DNA of 34,342 nucleotides from Candidatus Saganbacteria bacterium (GCA_016932255.1 JAFGDE010000022.1:1-34342), one strand, 5' to 3'. Shown: positions 8,272-15,324, counted from the first letter of the stretch. The notes: generated by a model not told the origin, from the sequence alone. Made by a program: numbers and translations.

Positions 8272-9130
8272 TTACCACACACCGGTCATGCTCAAAGAAA
8301 CTATCGACTTGCTGAACGTTCGTTACGGCAAGACATATGTTGATTGCACTCTGGGCGGTGGCGGACATGCTAAAGCGATCTTACAGGTCCTGGGTTCTGG
8401 GGGTTGGGTTCTAGGCATCGATCAGGACGAGAGCGCTATTGAAGCAGCCAGGATCAGATTATCAGAACATCAGAATATCAGATGCGTTAAGGACAATTTT
8501 CGTAATTTAAAAAAGATCCTGAGCGGTCCGGTGGACGGCATCCTGCTCGACCTAGGCGTTTCCTCACACCAGATAGATGCAGCTGAGCGAGGCTTTTCGA
8601 TCAGAGAAGACGGACCGCTGGACATGAGGATGGACTGCTCGCTGCCCCTAACCGCTGAGACGATCGTCGATCATTATGATCAGGAAGAACTGGCCAGGAT
8701 CTTCAGGGAATACGGTGAAGAACGGTTCGCCGGACGCGTGGCCAAAGGGATCATCCTGGCACGGGGAACGGGGGATATAAAAACGACACTTCAATTAAAA
8801 ACAATTATTGAAAAGGCGATCCCGACCTGGAAAAAACGCGAATCAGTTACACGTATCTTCCAGGCATTGCGCATCGCGGTCAATGAGGAGTTGCGCAGCC
8901 TGGAGACCATTCTCAAGGATGCTGTTGATCTTTTAAGGCCCGGCGGCCGGCTGGTAGTGATCTCTTATCATTCTTTGGAAGACCGCCTGGTCAAACACTC
9001 TCTCCGGCAAGCCAAAGAGGAAAAGAAGCTCAAGGTCCTGACTAAGAAACCGTTGACTCCCTCCGAGGCGGAGATCGCTTCCAATGCGCGCGCCAGAAGT
9101 GCTAAACTAAGGGCCGGAGAACGCTTATGA
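8261..9130 (+). CDS. rsmH: 16S rRNA (cytosine1402-N4)-methyltransferase RsmH (MraW)
   Basis: RsmH, 289 residues, methylates N4 of C1402 in the 16S rRNA P-site region. The start MSVNYHTPVMLKETIDLL is the classical RsmH N-terminus, so I use ATG 8261 rather than the earlier in-frame codon. SAM-binding is marked by YVDCTLGGGGHAKAIL; LLDLGVSSHQIDAAERGFS and GPLDMRMD are hallmark motifs, as are RIFQALRIAVNEEL and VISYHSLEDRLVK. It overlaps the upstream radical SAM gene by 11 bases and the downstream ftsL-like gene by ATGA. This pair is the start of a dcw cell-division cluster, but no mraZ precedes and no ftsI follows: the cluster is cut short by the convergent sppA gene. Confidence 0.96.
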   Translation: MSVNYHTPVMLKETIDLLNVRYGKTYVDCTLGGGGHAKAILQVLGSGGWVLGIDQDESAIEAARIRLSEHQNIRCVKDNFRNLKKILSGPVDGILLDLGVSSHQIDAAERGFSIREDGPLDMRMDCSLPLTAETIVDHYDQEELARIFREYGEERFAGRVAKGIILARGTGDIKTTLQLKTIIEKAIPTWKKRESVTRIFQALRIAVNEELRSLETILKDAVDLLRPGGRLVVISYHSLEDRLVKHSLRQAKEEKKLKVLTKKPLTPSEAEIASNARARSAKLRAGERL

Positions 9131-9408
9131 AGTTCAATTTCAAGCAGGCGGTACTGATCCTGCTGGTCATGGTCGCATTGGCCGGCCTCCACCTTTACAT
9201 AAACACGCAGAACATCGGCCTGCAATATCAGGTCACGGAACTACGCTCAGAACTGGACGAGCTGCGCAGTGCCAACCGCCTGCTGGGCAGCCAGGCTGCA
9301 GCAAAAGAGAGGCTGGACCTCATCGAAACAAAGGCCCTTGAAAAACTCGGCATGATCTACCCGGAAAAGATCAATTATGTCCCGGCAACAGATGAGGCAA
9401 AGCCTTAA
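9127..9408 (+). CDS. ftsL: FtsL/DivIC-like cell-division protein
   Basis: A 93-residue bitopic membrane protein: short basic cytoplasmic tail, one membrane span at about residues 7-25, then a heptad-patterned periplasmic coiled coil (VTELRSELDELRSANRLLGS) to about residue 70. A late KLGMIYPEKINYV segment resembles the end of FtsL proteins. FtsL works with FtsB and FtsQ at the septum to activate FtsWI. Sequence conservation in this family is low, so the call rests on topology, size and position directly after rsmH, with an ATGA overlap. The 3' end overlaps the convergent sppA gene by 38 bases. FtsB/DivIC is an alternative identity. Confidence 0.78.
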   Translation: MKFNFKQAVLILLVMVALAGLHLYINTQNIGLQYQVTELRSELDELRSANRLLGSQAAAKERLDLIETKALEKLGMIYPEKINYVPATDEAKP

Positions 9409-11755
9409 ACCCCAGGCTCTCCACCATTCCTTCGCTGAAAGAGAAGAAATAGCTCGGCTCATGATAGAAGACCAGGCGCGGCTCGCCGATTATCTTGGCC
9501 TCAGAGACCGCCAGGTCCACCGCGTCGGAAAAGCCGCCCAGCTCATCGACCAGGCCCAGTTCTTTGGCCTGACTGCCGGTGAACAGCTGGCCTTCGGCAG
9601 CGGCCCGGACCTCGGCGGTCGGCATGCCCCGGCCGTCCGCGACCGCTTGAATGAACTCGTCATAACCCTCTTTCTGCAACCGCTCGACGGCAAAGACCTC
9701 GACCGTGGTCAGGTCGCGCAGGCCGGAGAACATATCGGAGTGCTCGCCTTCCTTGATCACATCGGCGCGCGAATCCAGTTTCTTAAGCAATTCTTTATAA
9801 ACCGGCATATAACCGATCACGCCGATACTGCCGGTAATGCTGGCCGGATCAGCCACGATTTTATCAGCCGCGGCCGCAATGTAATAGCCGCCTGAAGCGC
9901 CCATGCTGCCGATGGAAGCAATGACCTTCTTGTCCTTTTCCTTGGCATATTTGATCGCTTCATAGATCTCGCCGGAAGCGATCGCGTCCCCGCCCGGACT
10001 GTCAATACGCAGGACGATAGCTTTGATAAAGACGTCATCGCTGGCCTTACGGATATAGGCGGCGATCTTTTCCGAGCCGACGTAGCGTCCGCCGAAGATG
10101 ATATTCTCTCCGCCACTGCCGGAAACGATCTCGCCGTCGATCTCGATCACCGCAATGCCGAAGACACGGGCCAGGAAAGCCTCTTCAGGCTGGACCAGGT
10201 TCGGCTGGACTATTTTAGCTTCTTCTCCCTCAGCTCCGTACAGGGCCGCCGCGCTGACGCGGGCATCCTTGGTATAGCCGATCTCATCGATCAGGCCCAT
10301 CTGATACGCCAGCTTGGCCGGAAAGATCATGCCGTCGCCGATCTCTTTCATCTTGGGCAGGGGAATATTGCGGTCAGCCGCGATATCGGTCAGCATCTGG
10401 CGGTAAAGATCGGCCACCAGGCCCTCGAACAACTGTTTTTGCTCAGGCGTGAACTCATCACGGTAAGGATCAAGAGAATCCTTGTAAGCTCCCTGTTTAA
10501 AGACCTGCCATTCGATGCCGATCTTCTCATAAGCCCCGCCGATGCGCAGGATCTCAAAGCTCTTGCCAAAACCGCCGATGGCCGAGCCGGGAGGCGCGAT
10601 GATCTTATCCGCGACCGCGGCCAGATAATATTCTTCACCGACCGCGCTGCCCTCGACATAAGCAATAATCTTCTTGCCTTTGGCCTTGGCCCGTTTAAGC
10701 TCGGCCCTGATCTCCTGGACAATGGCCATACTGCCGAAGCCGCTGCCAAAGCCGCCGATGCGCAGCATGATGCCGTCGATACTGCTGTCCTTGGCCGCCC
10801 GCCTGATCTGCTGAATGATCGAATCAACGCCCGGCCGGTAACCGCCGAGGAAGCTGTACTCATCGCGGCCGCCTTTGAGCGCGCCGCTGACGTCGATCAA
10901 GGCGAATTCCTTGGGTTTGATGAGCGAGAAAGGCCTGGCCCTGGACGGCAGGACCTTAAGCCCCATCTCAAAACAATTGGTCGATTGTCCTGCCTCATTA
11001 AAGCGGGCCGCGTACTCAAAAGAGAACAAGGCCAGGTCAAGAGTCAGTCCGGCCGTGGGCTCGCCGCGGTCAACGCCGCCGCGAAAGGTCAGGCCCTGGG
11101 TCACGATCGCTTCAACGCCCAGATGGCCGAAGCTCTGGCCCGAGCGGTTCAGCTCAACATCGCCAGCGAACAGCAGGCGGTCGCCGATCGGCCTGAAGGC
11201 GATCCCCAGCCGGCCAGCCGCGGGCACGAGCGATTCCTTGCTGGTAAAGAGGTCCTGGCCGAGCAGGCCGACTTCCAGCTGCGGCGTGACCCTCATCAAA
11301 AAACCGATGTCAGTTGCCCAGCCGCTGGCCGGGACACCCGACAGGTTCCAGCTCATATCTTTATAGGTCATGCCCCAATTGAGCCAGCCGCTGCGGTTGC
11401 CGAAACCAATGGCAGTTGTCTTGATCTCGTCGCCGGTCGTTTCCTGCATTTTCCAGGCGCCGTAGCCAATATAGCCCAGTTTGAGCAGTTCCATCGAGCC
11501 ATTGACCCCGCGCTGTTCAGCGTCAGGATCGCCGACCATATAGCAAAAACCCGGCTCTGCCAGGTTGGCTGGATTGTAAAAGACCGCGCTGCCGTCGTCC
11601 GCCACCGCGGTGCCAACACCGCCCATGCCGGCCGAGCGCGTGCCGATGCCGCGGCGCATGGCGCGGTCGGTCAGGTCCTGGGAATAGGCGATAGTCGAAA
11701 ATAGACAATAAAAAATCGAAAATAGGAGAACTATTTTATAGTTTAGTCGTGTCAT
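9371..11755 (-). CDS. sppA: Outer-membrane-barrel-like domain fused to SppA-type protease (S49)
   Basis: A 794-residue fusion. After a Sec signal peptide (residues about 1-26), residues 30-275 resemble PorV/FadL-like outer-membrane barrels: the MGGVGTAVADDGSAVFYNPANLA entry motif and alternating strands with Gly and aromatic residues. Residues about 283-520 and 530-760 are two tandem S49 peptidase regions as in long-form SppA. The catalytic pair is intact: Lys425 in GAYKDSLDP (first half) and Ser621 in SMGASGGYY (second half). SppA degrades leftover signal peptides in the inner membrane; attaching it to a barrel-like module is unusual and suggests a periplasm-facing protease anchored at the outer membrane. 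The start ATG 11755 lies 8 bases after a -10 box; a longer frame running to 11845 would enter gltX and lacks a signal peptide. The 3' end overlaps the ftsL-like gene. Confidence 0.87.
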   Translation of the reverse strand: MTRLNYKIVLLFSIFYCLFSTIAYSQDLTDRAMRRGIGTRSAGMGGVGTAVADDGSAVFYNPANLAEPGFCYMVGDPDAEQRGVNGSMELLKLGYIGYGAWKMQETTGDEIKTTAIGFGNRSGWLNWGMTYKDMSWNLSGVPASGWATDIGFLMRVTPQLEVGLLGQDLFTSKESLVPAAGRLGIAFRPIGDRLLFAGDVELNRSGQSFGHLGVEAIVTQGLTFRGGVDRGEPTAGLTLDLALFSFEYAARFNEAGQSTNCFEMGLKVLPSRARPFSLIKPKEFALIDVSGALKGGRDEYSFLGGYRPGVDSIIQQIRRAAKDSSIDGIMLRIGGFGSGFGSMAIVQEIRAELKRAKAKGKKIIAYVEGSAVGEEYYLAAVADKIIAPPGSAIGGFGKSFEILRIGGAYEKIGIEWQVFKQGAYKDSLDPYRDEFTPEQKQLFEGLVADLYRQMLTDIAADRNIPLPKMKEIGDGMIFPAKLAYQMGLIDEIGYTKDARVSAAALYGAEGEEAKIVQPNLVQPEEAFLARVFGIAVIEIDGEIVSGSGGENIIFGGRYVGSEKIAAYIRKASDDVFIKAIVLRIDSPGGDAIASGEIYEAIKYAKEKDKKVIASIGSMGASGGYYIAAAADKIVADPASITGSIGVIGYMPVYKELLKKLDSRADVIKEGEHSDMFSGLRDLTTVEVFAVERLQKEGYDEFIQAVADGRGMPTAEVRAAAEGQLFTGSQAKELGLVDELGGFSDAVDLAVSEAKIIGEPRLVFYHEPSYFFSFSEGMVESLGFKALPHLLPGHN

Positions 11756-11763
11756 GTTAGAAT
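11755..11763 (+). promoter_or_regulatory. Extended -10 promoter of gltX, predicted leaderless
   Basis: TGT-TAGAAT, hexamer at 11758-11763, ends 8 bases before the gltX ATG at 11772. A poor -35 (TTTATA, 11735-11740) is at 17 bases. No Shine-Dalgarno sequence can fit between box and start. Confidence 0.66.
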
Positions 11764-11772
11764 AGTATATCA
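11764..11772 (-). promoter_or_regulatory. Extended -10 promoter of sppA fusion, predicted leaderless
   Basis: On the minus strand TGA-TATACT, with the hexamer at 11764-11769, ends 8 bases before the sppA ATG at 11755. It is directly adjacent, back-to-back, with the gltX -10 box; both promoters fit in and around a 16-base intergenic gap. Confidence 0.68.
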
Positions 11773-13202
11773 TGATAAGAGTAAGGTTTGCACCTAGCCC
11801 CACCGGCGCGCTGCATATCGGCGGCGCCAGGACCGCCCTGTTCAACTGGCTCTATGCCCGCAACCAGGGCGGCCAGTTCATCCTGCGCATTGAGGACACT
11901 GACCGCGAGCGCTCGACCGTTGAAGCTAACCGGGCGATCTTTGACGGCCTGGAATGGCTGGGCCTGGACTGGGACGAAGGCCCCAACGTTGACGGACCAT
12001 TTGGCCCCTATTTCCAGACCGAACGGCTCAAGATCCATCAGGACCATGTTGAACAGCTGGTAAAAGAAGGCAAGGCCTACTATTGTTTCTGCACGCCCGA
12101 TGAGCTGGACAAAAAGAGGAAGGAAGCGGCCGAGCGCAAGGAAGCTCCCCGCTACGACGGCAAATGCCGCAAGCTTTCAGAAGCCGAGATCAAGGCCAGG
12201 CTGGATAGCGGCATGCCCAAAGTCGTCCGTTTCATGCTGCCGCCAATGGGCGAAACGATCGTGGACGACAAGATCAGGGGCAAGGTCGTGTTCCAGAACG
12301 AACTGCTGGACGATTTTGTCATCCTCAAGTCAGACGGTTTTCCGACCTATAACTTCGCCTGCGTGGTCGATGACCATTTGATGGAGATCAGTCATGTTAT
12401 CCGCGGGGACGACCATTTATCCAACACTCCTCGCCAGATACTTTTATACCTGGCGTTCGGCTGGAAGCCGCCCAAGTTCGCCCACATCCCGATGATCCTG
12501 GGCAAGGACAAGGCCAGGATGTCCAAGCGCCACGGAGCCACCTCGGTCATCTCATATAAAGATATGGGCTATCTGCCCGAAGCCATGCTCAACTACATTG
12601 CCAAACTGGGCTGGGGTTTTGGCGACGAGGAACTATTCTTGCGCGAGGACCTGATCAAGAAGTTCTCGCTCAAGGGCGTTAAGAAAAGCCCGGCGGTCTT
12701 TGACATGGACAAGCTCAACTGGCTGAACGGCAAATATATCCGGCAGATACTGCCCGAACGTTTGGTCGACCTGTGCGAGCCGCTGTTGATCGAGGCTTAC
12801 GGCAACCATGATGTTGAATATCTCAAGAAAGTTGTCATGGCTTTCCATGATCGGTTGGTGCTGATCCCTGACATTGTGCCGCTTTCGAGCTACTTCTTTA
12901 AGGATGAGTTCGACTATGACAAGAAAGGCGTGGAAAAGCATTTCAAGACGCCTAATGCCAAAAAGATATTGACCGCGCTCAAGGAGCGGCTGGCTGAAGT
13001 TGAGCCGTTCACCAAGGACAAGATCGAACCTGTGTTCAAGGCCCTGGCTGAGGAGCTCGGCTTAAAGCTCGGCCAGGTCATCCACCCTTGCCGCCTGGCC
13101 TTGACCGGCACGCTTGAGTCCCCGCCCATGTACGACCTGGTGGAGATATTGGGCAAGAAGAAGGTTGAAGAGCGGTTGAGTCGAGCCATTAAATTTAGCT
13201 GA
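11772..13202 (+). CDS. gltX: Glutamyl-tRNA synthetase
   Basis: GluRS, 476 residues, charges tRNA(Glu), and probably tRNA(Gln) where GatCAB corrects it. The N-terminus VRFAPSPTGALHIGGARTA contains the class I HIGH-like motif at residues 15-18, and the KMSKR-like ARMSKRHGA loop lies near residue 250. The anticodon-binding C-terminal half is full length. The last approximately 102 bases of the gene (13089-13190) are repeated downstream at 13952-14073, and the protein now ends in LSRAIKFS whereas the displaced copy would encode LGRAI-ASLN. This suggests that the tail was replaced by incoming DNA without loss of function. The gene is leaderless by prediction and divergent from sppA. It lies near other tRNA-charging genes (gatCAB) but not in an operon with them. 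Confidence 0.96.
   Translation: MIRVRFAPSPTGALHIGGARTALFNWLYARNQGGQFILRIEDTDRERSTVEANRAIFDGLEWLGLDWDEGPNVDGPFGPYFQTERLKIHQDHVEQLVKEGKAYYCFCTPDELDKKRKEAAERKEAPRYDGKCRKLSEAEIKARLDSGMPKVVRFMLPPMGETIVDDKIRGKVVFQNELLDDFVILKSDGFPTYNFACVVDDHLMEISHVIRGDDHLSNTPRQILLYLAFGWKPPKFAHIPMILGKDKARMSKRHGATSVISYKDMGYLPEAMLNYIAKLGWGFGDEELFLREDLIKKFSLKGVKKSPAVFDMDKLNWLNGKYIRQILPERLVDLCEPLLIEAYGNHDVEYLKKVVMAFHDRLVLIPDIVPLSSYFFKDEFDYDKKGVEKHFKTPNAKKILTALKERLAEVEPFTKDKIEPVFKALAEELGLKLGQVIHPCRLALTGTLESPPMYDLVEILGKKKVEERLSRAIKFS
13089..13190 (+). repeat. Direct repeat copy 1: functional gltX 3' end (putative att-like site)
   Basis: About 102 bases of gltX coding sequence recur at 13952-14073. By eye there are about nine single-base differences, mostly transitions at third codon positions, plus a 20-base insertion in copy 2. 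The two copies bracket the AT-rich toxin cassette. Confidence 0.9.
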
Positions 13203-13216
13203 GAGTGTTCACATAG

Positions 13217-13771
13217 ATGAACAAAAAATCAAAAAGATTCATTATTTTGGCTGGCGCGAACGGCACCGGAAAAACTACTATTGCTACAGAATTATTGAAA
13301 GAATATTCTGTTGAATTTCTAAATGCTGATATCCTAGCTGATAAAGCCAAGGGAAGAATAAGCGCAGGGAAAGCTTTTTTTAGCCTTCTAAACAAAACAA
13401 TTAAACGGAAAGCTTCTGTTGCCCTGGAATCCACATTATCAGGCAATTACCTAATAAAAGTGATTAAGAAAGTGAAACGTTTGGGCTATCGCCTCTCCAT
13501 ATTTTATATATTTGTTGACACGCCTGAGGTTGCCTTAGAGCGAATTAAAGCGAGGGTCGAAGGCGGCGGACACGATGTACCAAAGGCTGATGTGATCAGA
13601 AGATTCCATCGCAGTAAAGTGAATTTTTGGGAACAATATAAAGATATTGTAGATGAATGGACTATCATATATAATGGCATGGAAAAGCTTATTCCCGTTG
13701 CCACCGGAGACAGATCAAGTTTTGAGATAATTGACGAAGGTTTATTTAAGTTATATCAAAAAGGCAAATAA
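13217..13771 (+). CDS. Zeta-toxin-like P-loop kinase
   Basis: A 184-residue P-loop protein of the zeta toxin/AAA-type kinase family. Walker A is GANGTGKT at residues 13-20, followed by LNADILA, an ESTLSG strand-turn, and the family signature RVEGGGHDVPKADVIRRFHRS (about residues 113-133), whose basic residues contact the nucleotide. Zeta toxins phosphorylate UDP-N-acetylglucosamine and block peptidoglycan synthesis, although many chromosomal relatives have unknown substrates. It starts 14 bases after the gltX stop with no clear -10 box at leaderless distance and only a weak GAGAG upstream. Codon use is strikingly AT-richer than its neighbours, indicating transfer. It is followed after one base by a 57-residue gene, the likely partner. 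Toxin order before partner is reversed relative to epsilon-zeta systems. Confidence 0.83.
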   Translation: MNKKSKRFIILAGANGTGKTTIATELLKEYSVEFLNADILADKAKGRISAGKAFFSLLNKTIKRKASVALESTLSGNYLIKVIKKVKRLGYRLSIFYIFVDTPEVALERIKARVEGGGHDVPKADVIRRFHRSKVNFWEQYKDIVDEWTIIYNGMEKLIPVATGDRSSFEIIDEGLFKLYQKGK

Positions 13772-13772
13772 A

Positions 13773-13946
13773 ATGACCAATAAAACTTTTGAATTTTTCT
13801 TAGAAATGCTTCGTATCGGCAACCGAGCCGTTAAAAAAGCTCAAGAAAAGAATCGCAAAAAAGGCATTGCCAATGTCTACGTAAAGAACAAGAAGATCTA
13901 TTTTGAACTGCCGAATGGAAAATTAACGACCTCTAGTCCTTTTTAG
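13773..13946 (+). CDS. Small protein paired with zeta-like toxin, candidate antitoxin
   Basis: A 57-residue gene beginning one base after the toxin stop codon (TAA, A, ATG), so it is almost certainly translated from the same message. The first half is a basic amphipathic helix (RIGNRAVKKAQEKNRKK); the second half is a likely beta hairpin, VYVKNKKIYFELPNGKL, with the form often seen in small proteins of the type AQEENRKxGIPNVYxxNGxIYYELPNG beside zeta-like kinases, as I recall. I therefore infer that it is the antitoxin or an accessory of the toxin. Base composition matches the toxin and not the surrounding genome. No DNA-binding fold is apparent. Confidence 0.68.
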   Translation: MTNKTFEFFLEMLRIGNRAVKKAQEKNRKKGIANVYVKNKKIYFELPNGKLTTSSPF

Positions 13947-13951
13947 CTCCC

Positions 13952-14073
13952 TGCCGCCTGGCTTTGACTGGCACGCTTGAGTCCCTGCCTGCCGGCAGGC
14001 AGGCCCGCCCATGTACGACCTGGTGGAGCTATTGGGCAAGAAGAAAGTTGAGGAGCGGTTGGGCCGGGCTATT
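13952..14073 (+). repeat. Direct repeat copy 2 (with 20-base insertion)
   Basis: Second copy of the gltX 3' segment, on the far side of the toxin cassette. Without the palindrome it aligns over about 102 bases with copy 1 at 13089-13190. It may represent the displaced original end of gltX. Confidence 0.88.
13984..14003. repeat. Perfect 20-base palindrome inserted in gltX remnant
   Basis: Arms CCTGCCTGCC and GGCAGGCAGG are exact inverted copies with no loop. Alignment to gltX shows that it is an extra 20 bases in the remnant. GC-rich palindromes of this kind are dispersed in some uncultured-lineage genomes, from memory. Confidence 0.85.
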
Positions 14074-14848
14074 GCTTCTTTGAACTAATATACCCCATCA
14101 CCTTATGAACCAACCTTGCGGCGGTGAAGTCAGAGACAATGTCGCCCTTCTTTGGGGATAGTTCAACAACGTCAAAGCCAACCACGTTCTTGGTCGCGCA
14201 CACGCCCTTTAGAATATCCAGGACCTCGTACCACAGCATGCCGCCCGGTTCAGGCGTTCCGGTCGAAGGAATGATCGACGGATCAAAAACATCAACGTCG
14301 ATCGTAATATAAACGTTCTGGGACAGCTGGGCCTCGATCTTATCCACCGGCTCGATCTTTCTGGCTAAGTGCATCTTCTTGAGCTGGCCGCTCTTCTCTG
14401 CCCAGTCATATTCCTCTTTGGAAATACTGCGAATCCCCACCTGGACCGCCGGACAAATCTCCAAGACCCGACGTATAGCGCAGGCATGGCTGTCCTTCCT
14501 GCCTTGATACTTATCGCGCAGGTCCGCGTGGGCATCAAACTGCAGAACTGAAAGGTTTTTGAACTTTTGGGCGCAGGTCTTGACCGCGGCTGAAGTTATT
14601 GAATGCTCACCGCCAAGCATTACGGGTATCGTGTTTGAGCTTAAAAGAGATGCGTAACGCGCAACGAGTGACGCGAGCGATGCTGGTTTTGCTATCGTAT
14701 ATTCTTTGCCGGGCCTGATCTCAAGCTTAAGCTCTTCGTCGAACTCCTCGACCTGCTTGAGCGCCTTGAGAATAGCGGCCGGGCCGTTCCTGGTCCCTTT
14801 GCCGTAAGAGGTGGTCGCTTCGTGCGGTACAGGTAAGATAGTAAACAT
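14069..14848 (-). CDS. speB: Agmatinase-family ureohydrolase (SpeB-like)
   Basis: A 259-residue ureohydrolase. The two-manganese site is complete: GGEHS (first His), DAHAD, and DVDVFDP with the aspartates, plus SHAC and GTPEPGG loops. The family hydrolyses guanidino groups with release of urea; arginase, agmatinase and N1-aminopropylagmatine hydrolase are possibilities. DLRDKYQGRKDSHA is closer to agmatinase than to arginase. Its ATG shares one base with the TAA of speD (TAATG), so the two genes form a coupled operon and a polyamine role is very likely. Depending on the true activity of the SpeD neighbour, it would make putrescine from agmatine or spermidine from aminopropylagmatine. The 3' end overlaps the gltX remnant on the opposite strand. 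Confidence 0.88.
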   Translation of the reverse strand: MFTILPVPHEATTSYGKGTRNGPAAILKALKQVEEFDEELKLEIRPGKEYTIAKPASLASLVARYASLLSSNTIPVMLGGEHSITSAAVKTCAQKFKNLSVLQFDAHADLRDKYQGRKDSHACAIRRVLEICPAVQVGIRSISKEEYDWAEKSGQLKKMHLARKIEPVDKIEAQLSQNVYITIDVDVFDPSIIPSTGTPEPGGMLWYEVLDILKGVCATKNVVGFDVVELSPKKGDIVSDFTAARLVHKVMGYISSKKQ

Positions 14849-15288
14849 TAATGGAAAGTGCGGTGGCTGCCGGCCAGGGCCATTTTTGGGTCAGCCAGCA
14901 TTTCCGGCACATGGGCCATGCCCCGGCTGTGGACCGAAGCCTCATGCCGCTTAGCCCCTAGGGCCTCGATCAGCATGCGGCTGGCCGCATCAGTGTCAAA
15001 ATCACGGCTTGAGAATATATCGACGAAAGCGTGCTGCTTCTCAGGGAAAGTGTGGATCGAAATATGCGATTCCGCGATCAGCACAACACCGGAAACGCCC
15101 CACTCCTTCTCGTTCTTGCCTTTATAGCGGAAGACATACGGCTGGGATATCTTGGTCGTGCCGATCCTGGCCGGAAAAGTATCTAGCAGATCAAAAATAA
15201 AGCCGACGTCCGCCAGCTTGTCGCCGGGACAATCGTAAAGATCGAGCAGTAAATGGGGGCCAAAACCGTATTTATTGTCAGCTACCAT
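14848..15288 (-). CDS. speD: SpeD-family pyruvoyl decarboxylase, cysteine-lacking variant
   Basis: A 146-residue SpeD (S-adenosylmethionine decarboxylase) homologue. The self-cleavage site is clear: Glu73-Ser74 in GVVLIAESHISIHTFPE, where Ser74 would become the pyruvoyl group; His79 is the conserved processing histidine. The next block normally reads DLFTCG with a cysteine acting as proton donor, but here it is DIFSSRDFD, with Ser94 at that position. This suggests altered chemistry: some SpeD homologues are known to have become arginine or ornithine decarboxylases, and the partner gene is an agmatinase-like ureohydrolase. I place the start at ATG 15288 because a -35/-10 pair (weak -10 CAAAAT) ends 7 bases upstream; ATG 15297 is possible and only adds three residues. 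No spermidine synthase is in the window. Confidence 0.85.
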   Translation of the reverse strand: MVADNKYGFGPHLLLDLYDCPGDKLADVGFIFDLLDTFPARIGTTKISQPYVFRYKGKNEKEWGVSGVVLIAESHISIHTFPEKQHAFVDIFSSRDFDTDAASRMLIEALGAKRHEASVHSRGMAHVPEMLADPKMALAGSHRTFH

Positions 15289-15295
15289 TATATCC

Positions 15296-15324
15296 ATTTT
15301 GAAGTCAAAGACACAATTTGTCAA
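15296..15324 (-). promoter_or_regulatory. Weak promoter of speDB, shares -35 region with pcm
   Basis: On the minus strand TTGACA (15319-15324), a 17-base spacer and CAAAAT (15296-15301), ending 7 bases before ATG 15288. The -10 is poor. The -35 overlaps the pcm -35 (TTGTCA, plus strand 15318-15323) almost fully. Confidence 0.45.

Larger units (their letters stand above)
13948..14088 (+). pseudogene. Displaced gltX 3' end remnant
   Basis: Bases 13952-14073 match gltX 13089-13190, and the frame then continues to a TAA at about 14086-14088 (encoding ...LGRAIASLN). A 20-base palindrome inserted at 13984-14003 shifts the reading frame, so this copy cannot encode the full tail. It has no start or body and overlaps the 3' end of speB on the other strand by 20 bases, which is probably the ancestral gltX-speB convergent junction. 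Confidence 0.88.

Noticed and set aside
10439-11704. Long plus-strand open frame of about 421 codons
   Set aside because: It lies wholly inside the sppA fusion gene on the opposite strand, has no homology-like pattern and no start site; the minus-strand frame has catalytic motifs.
13947-14088. A second functional gltX or a small gene in the remnant
   Set aside because: The 20-base palindrome shifts the frame and there is no start codon or ribosome-binding site.
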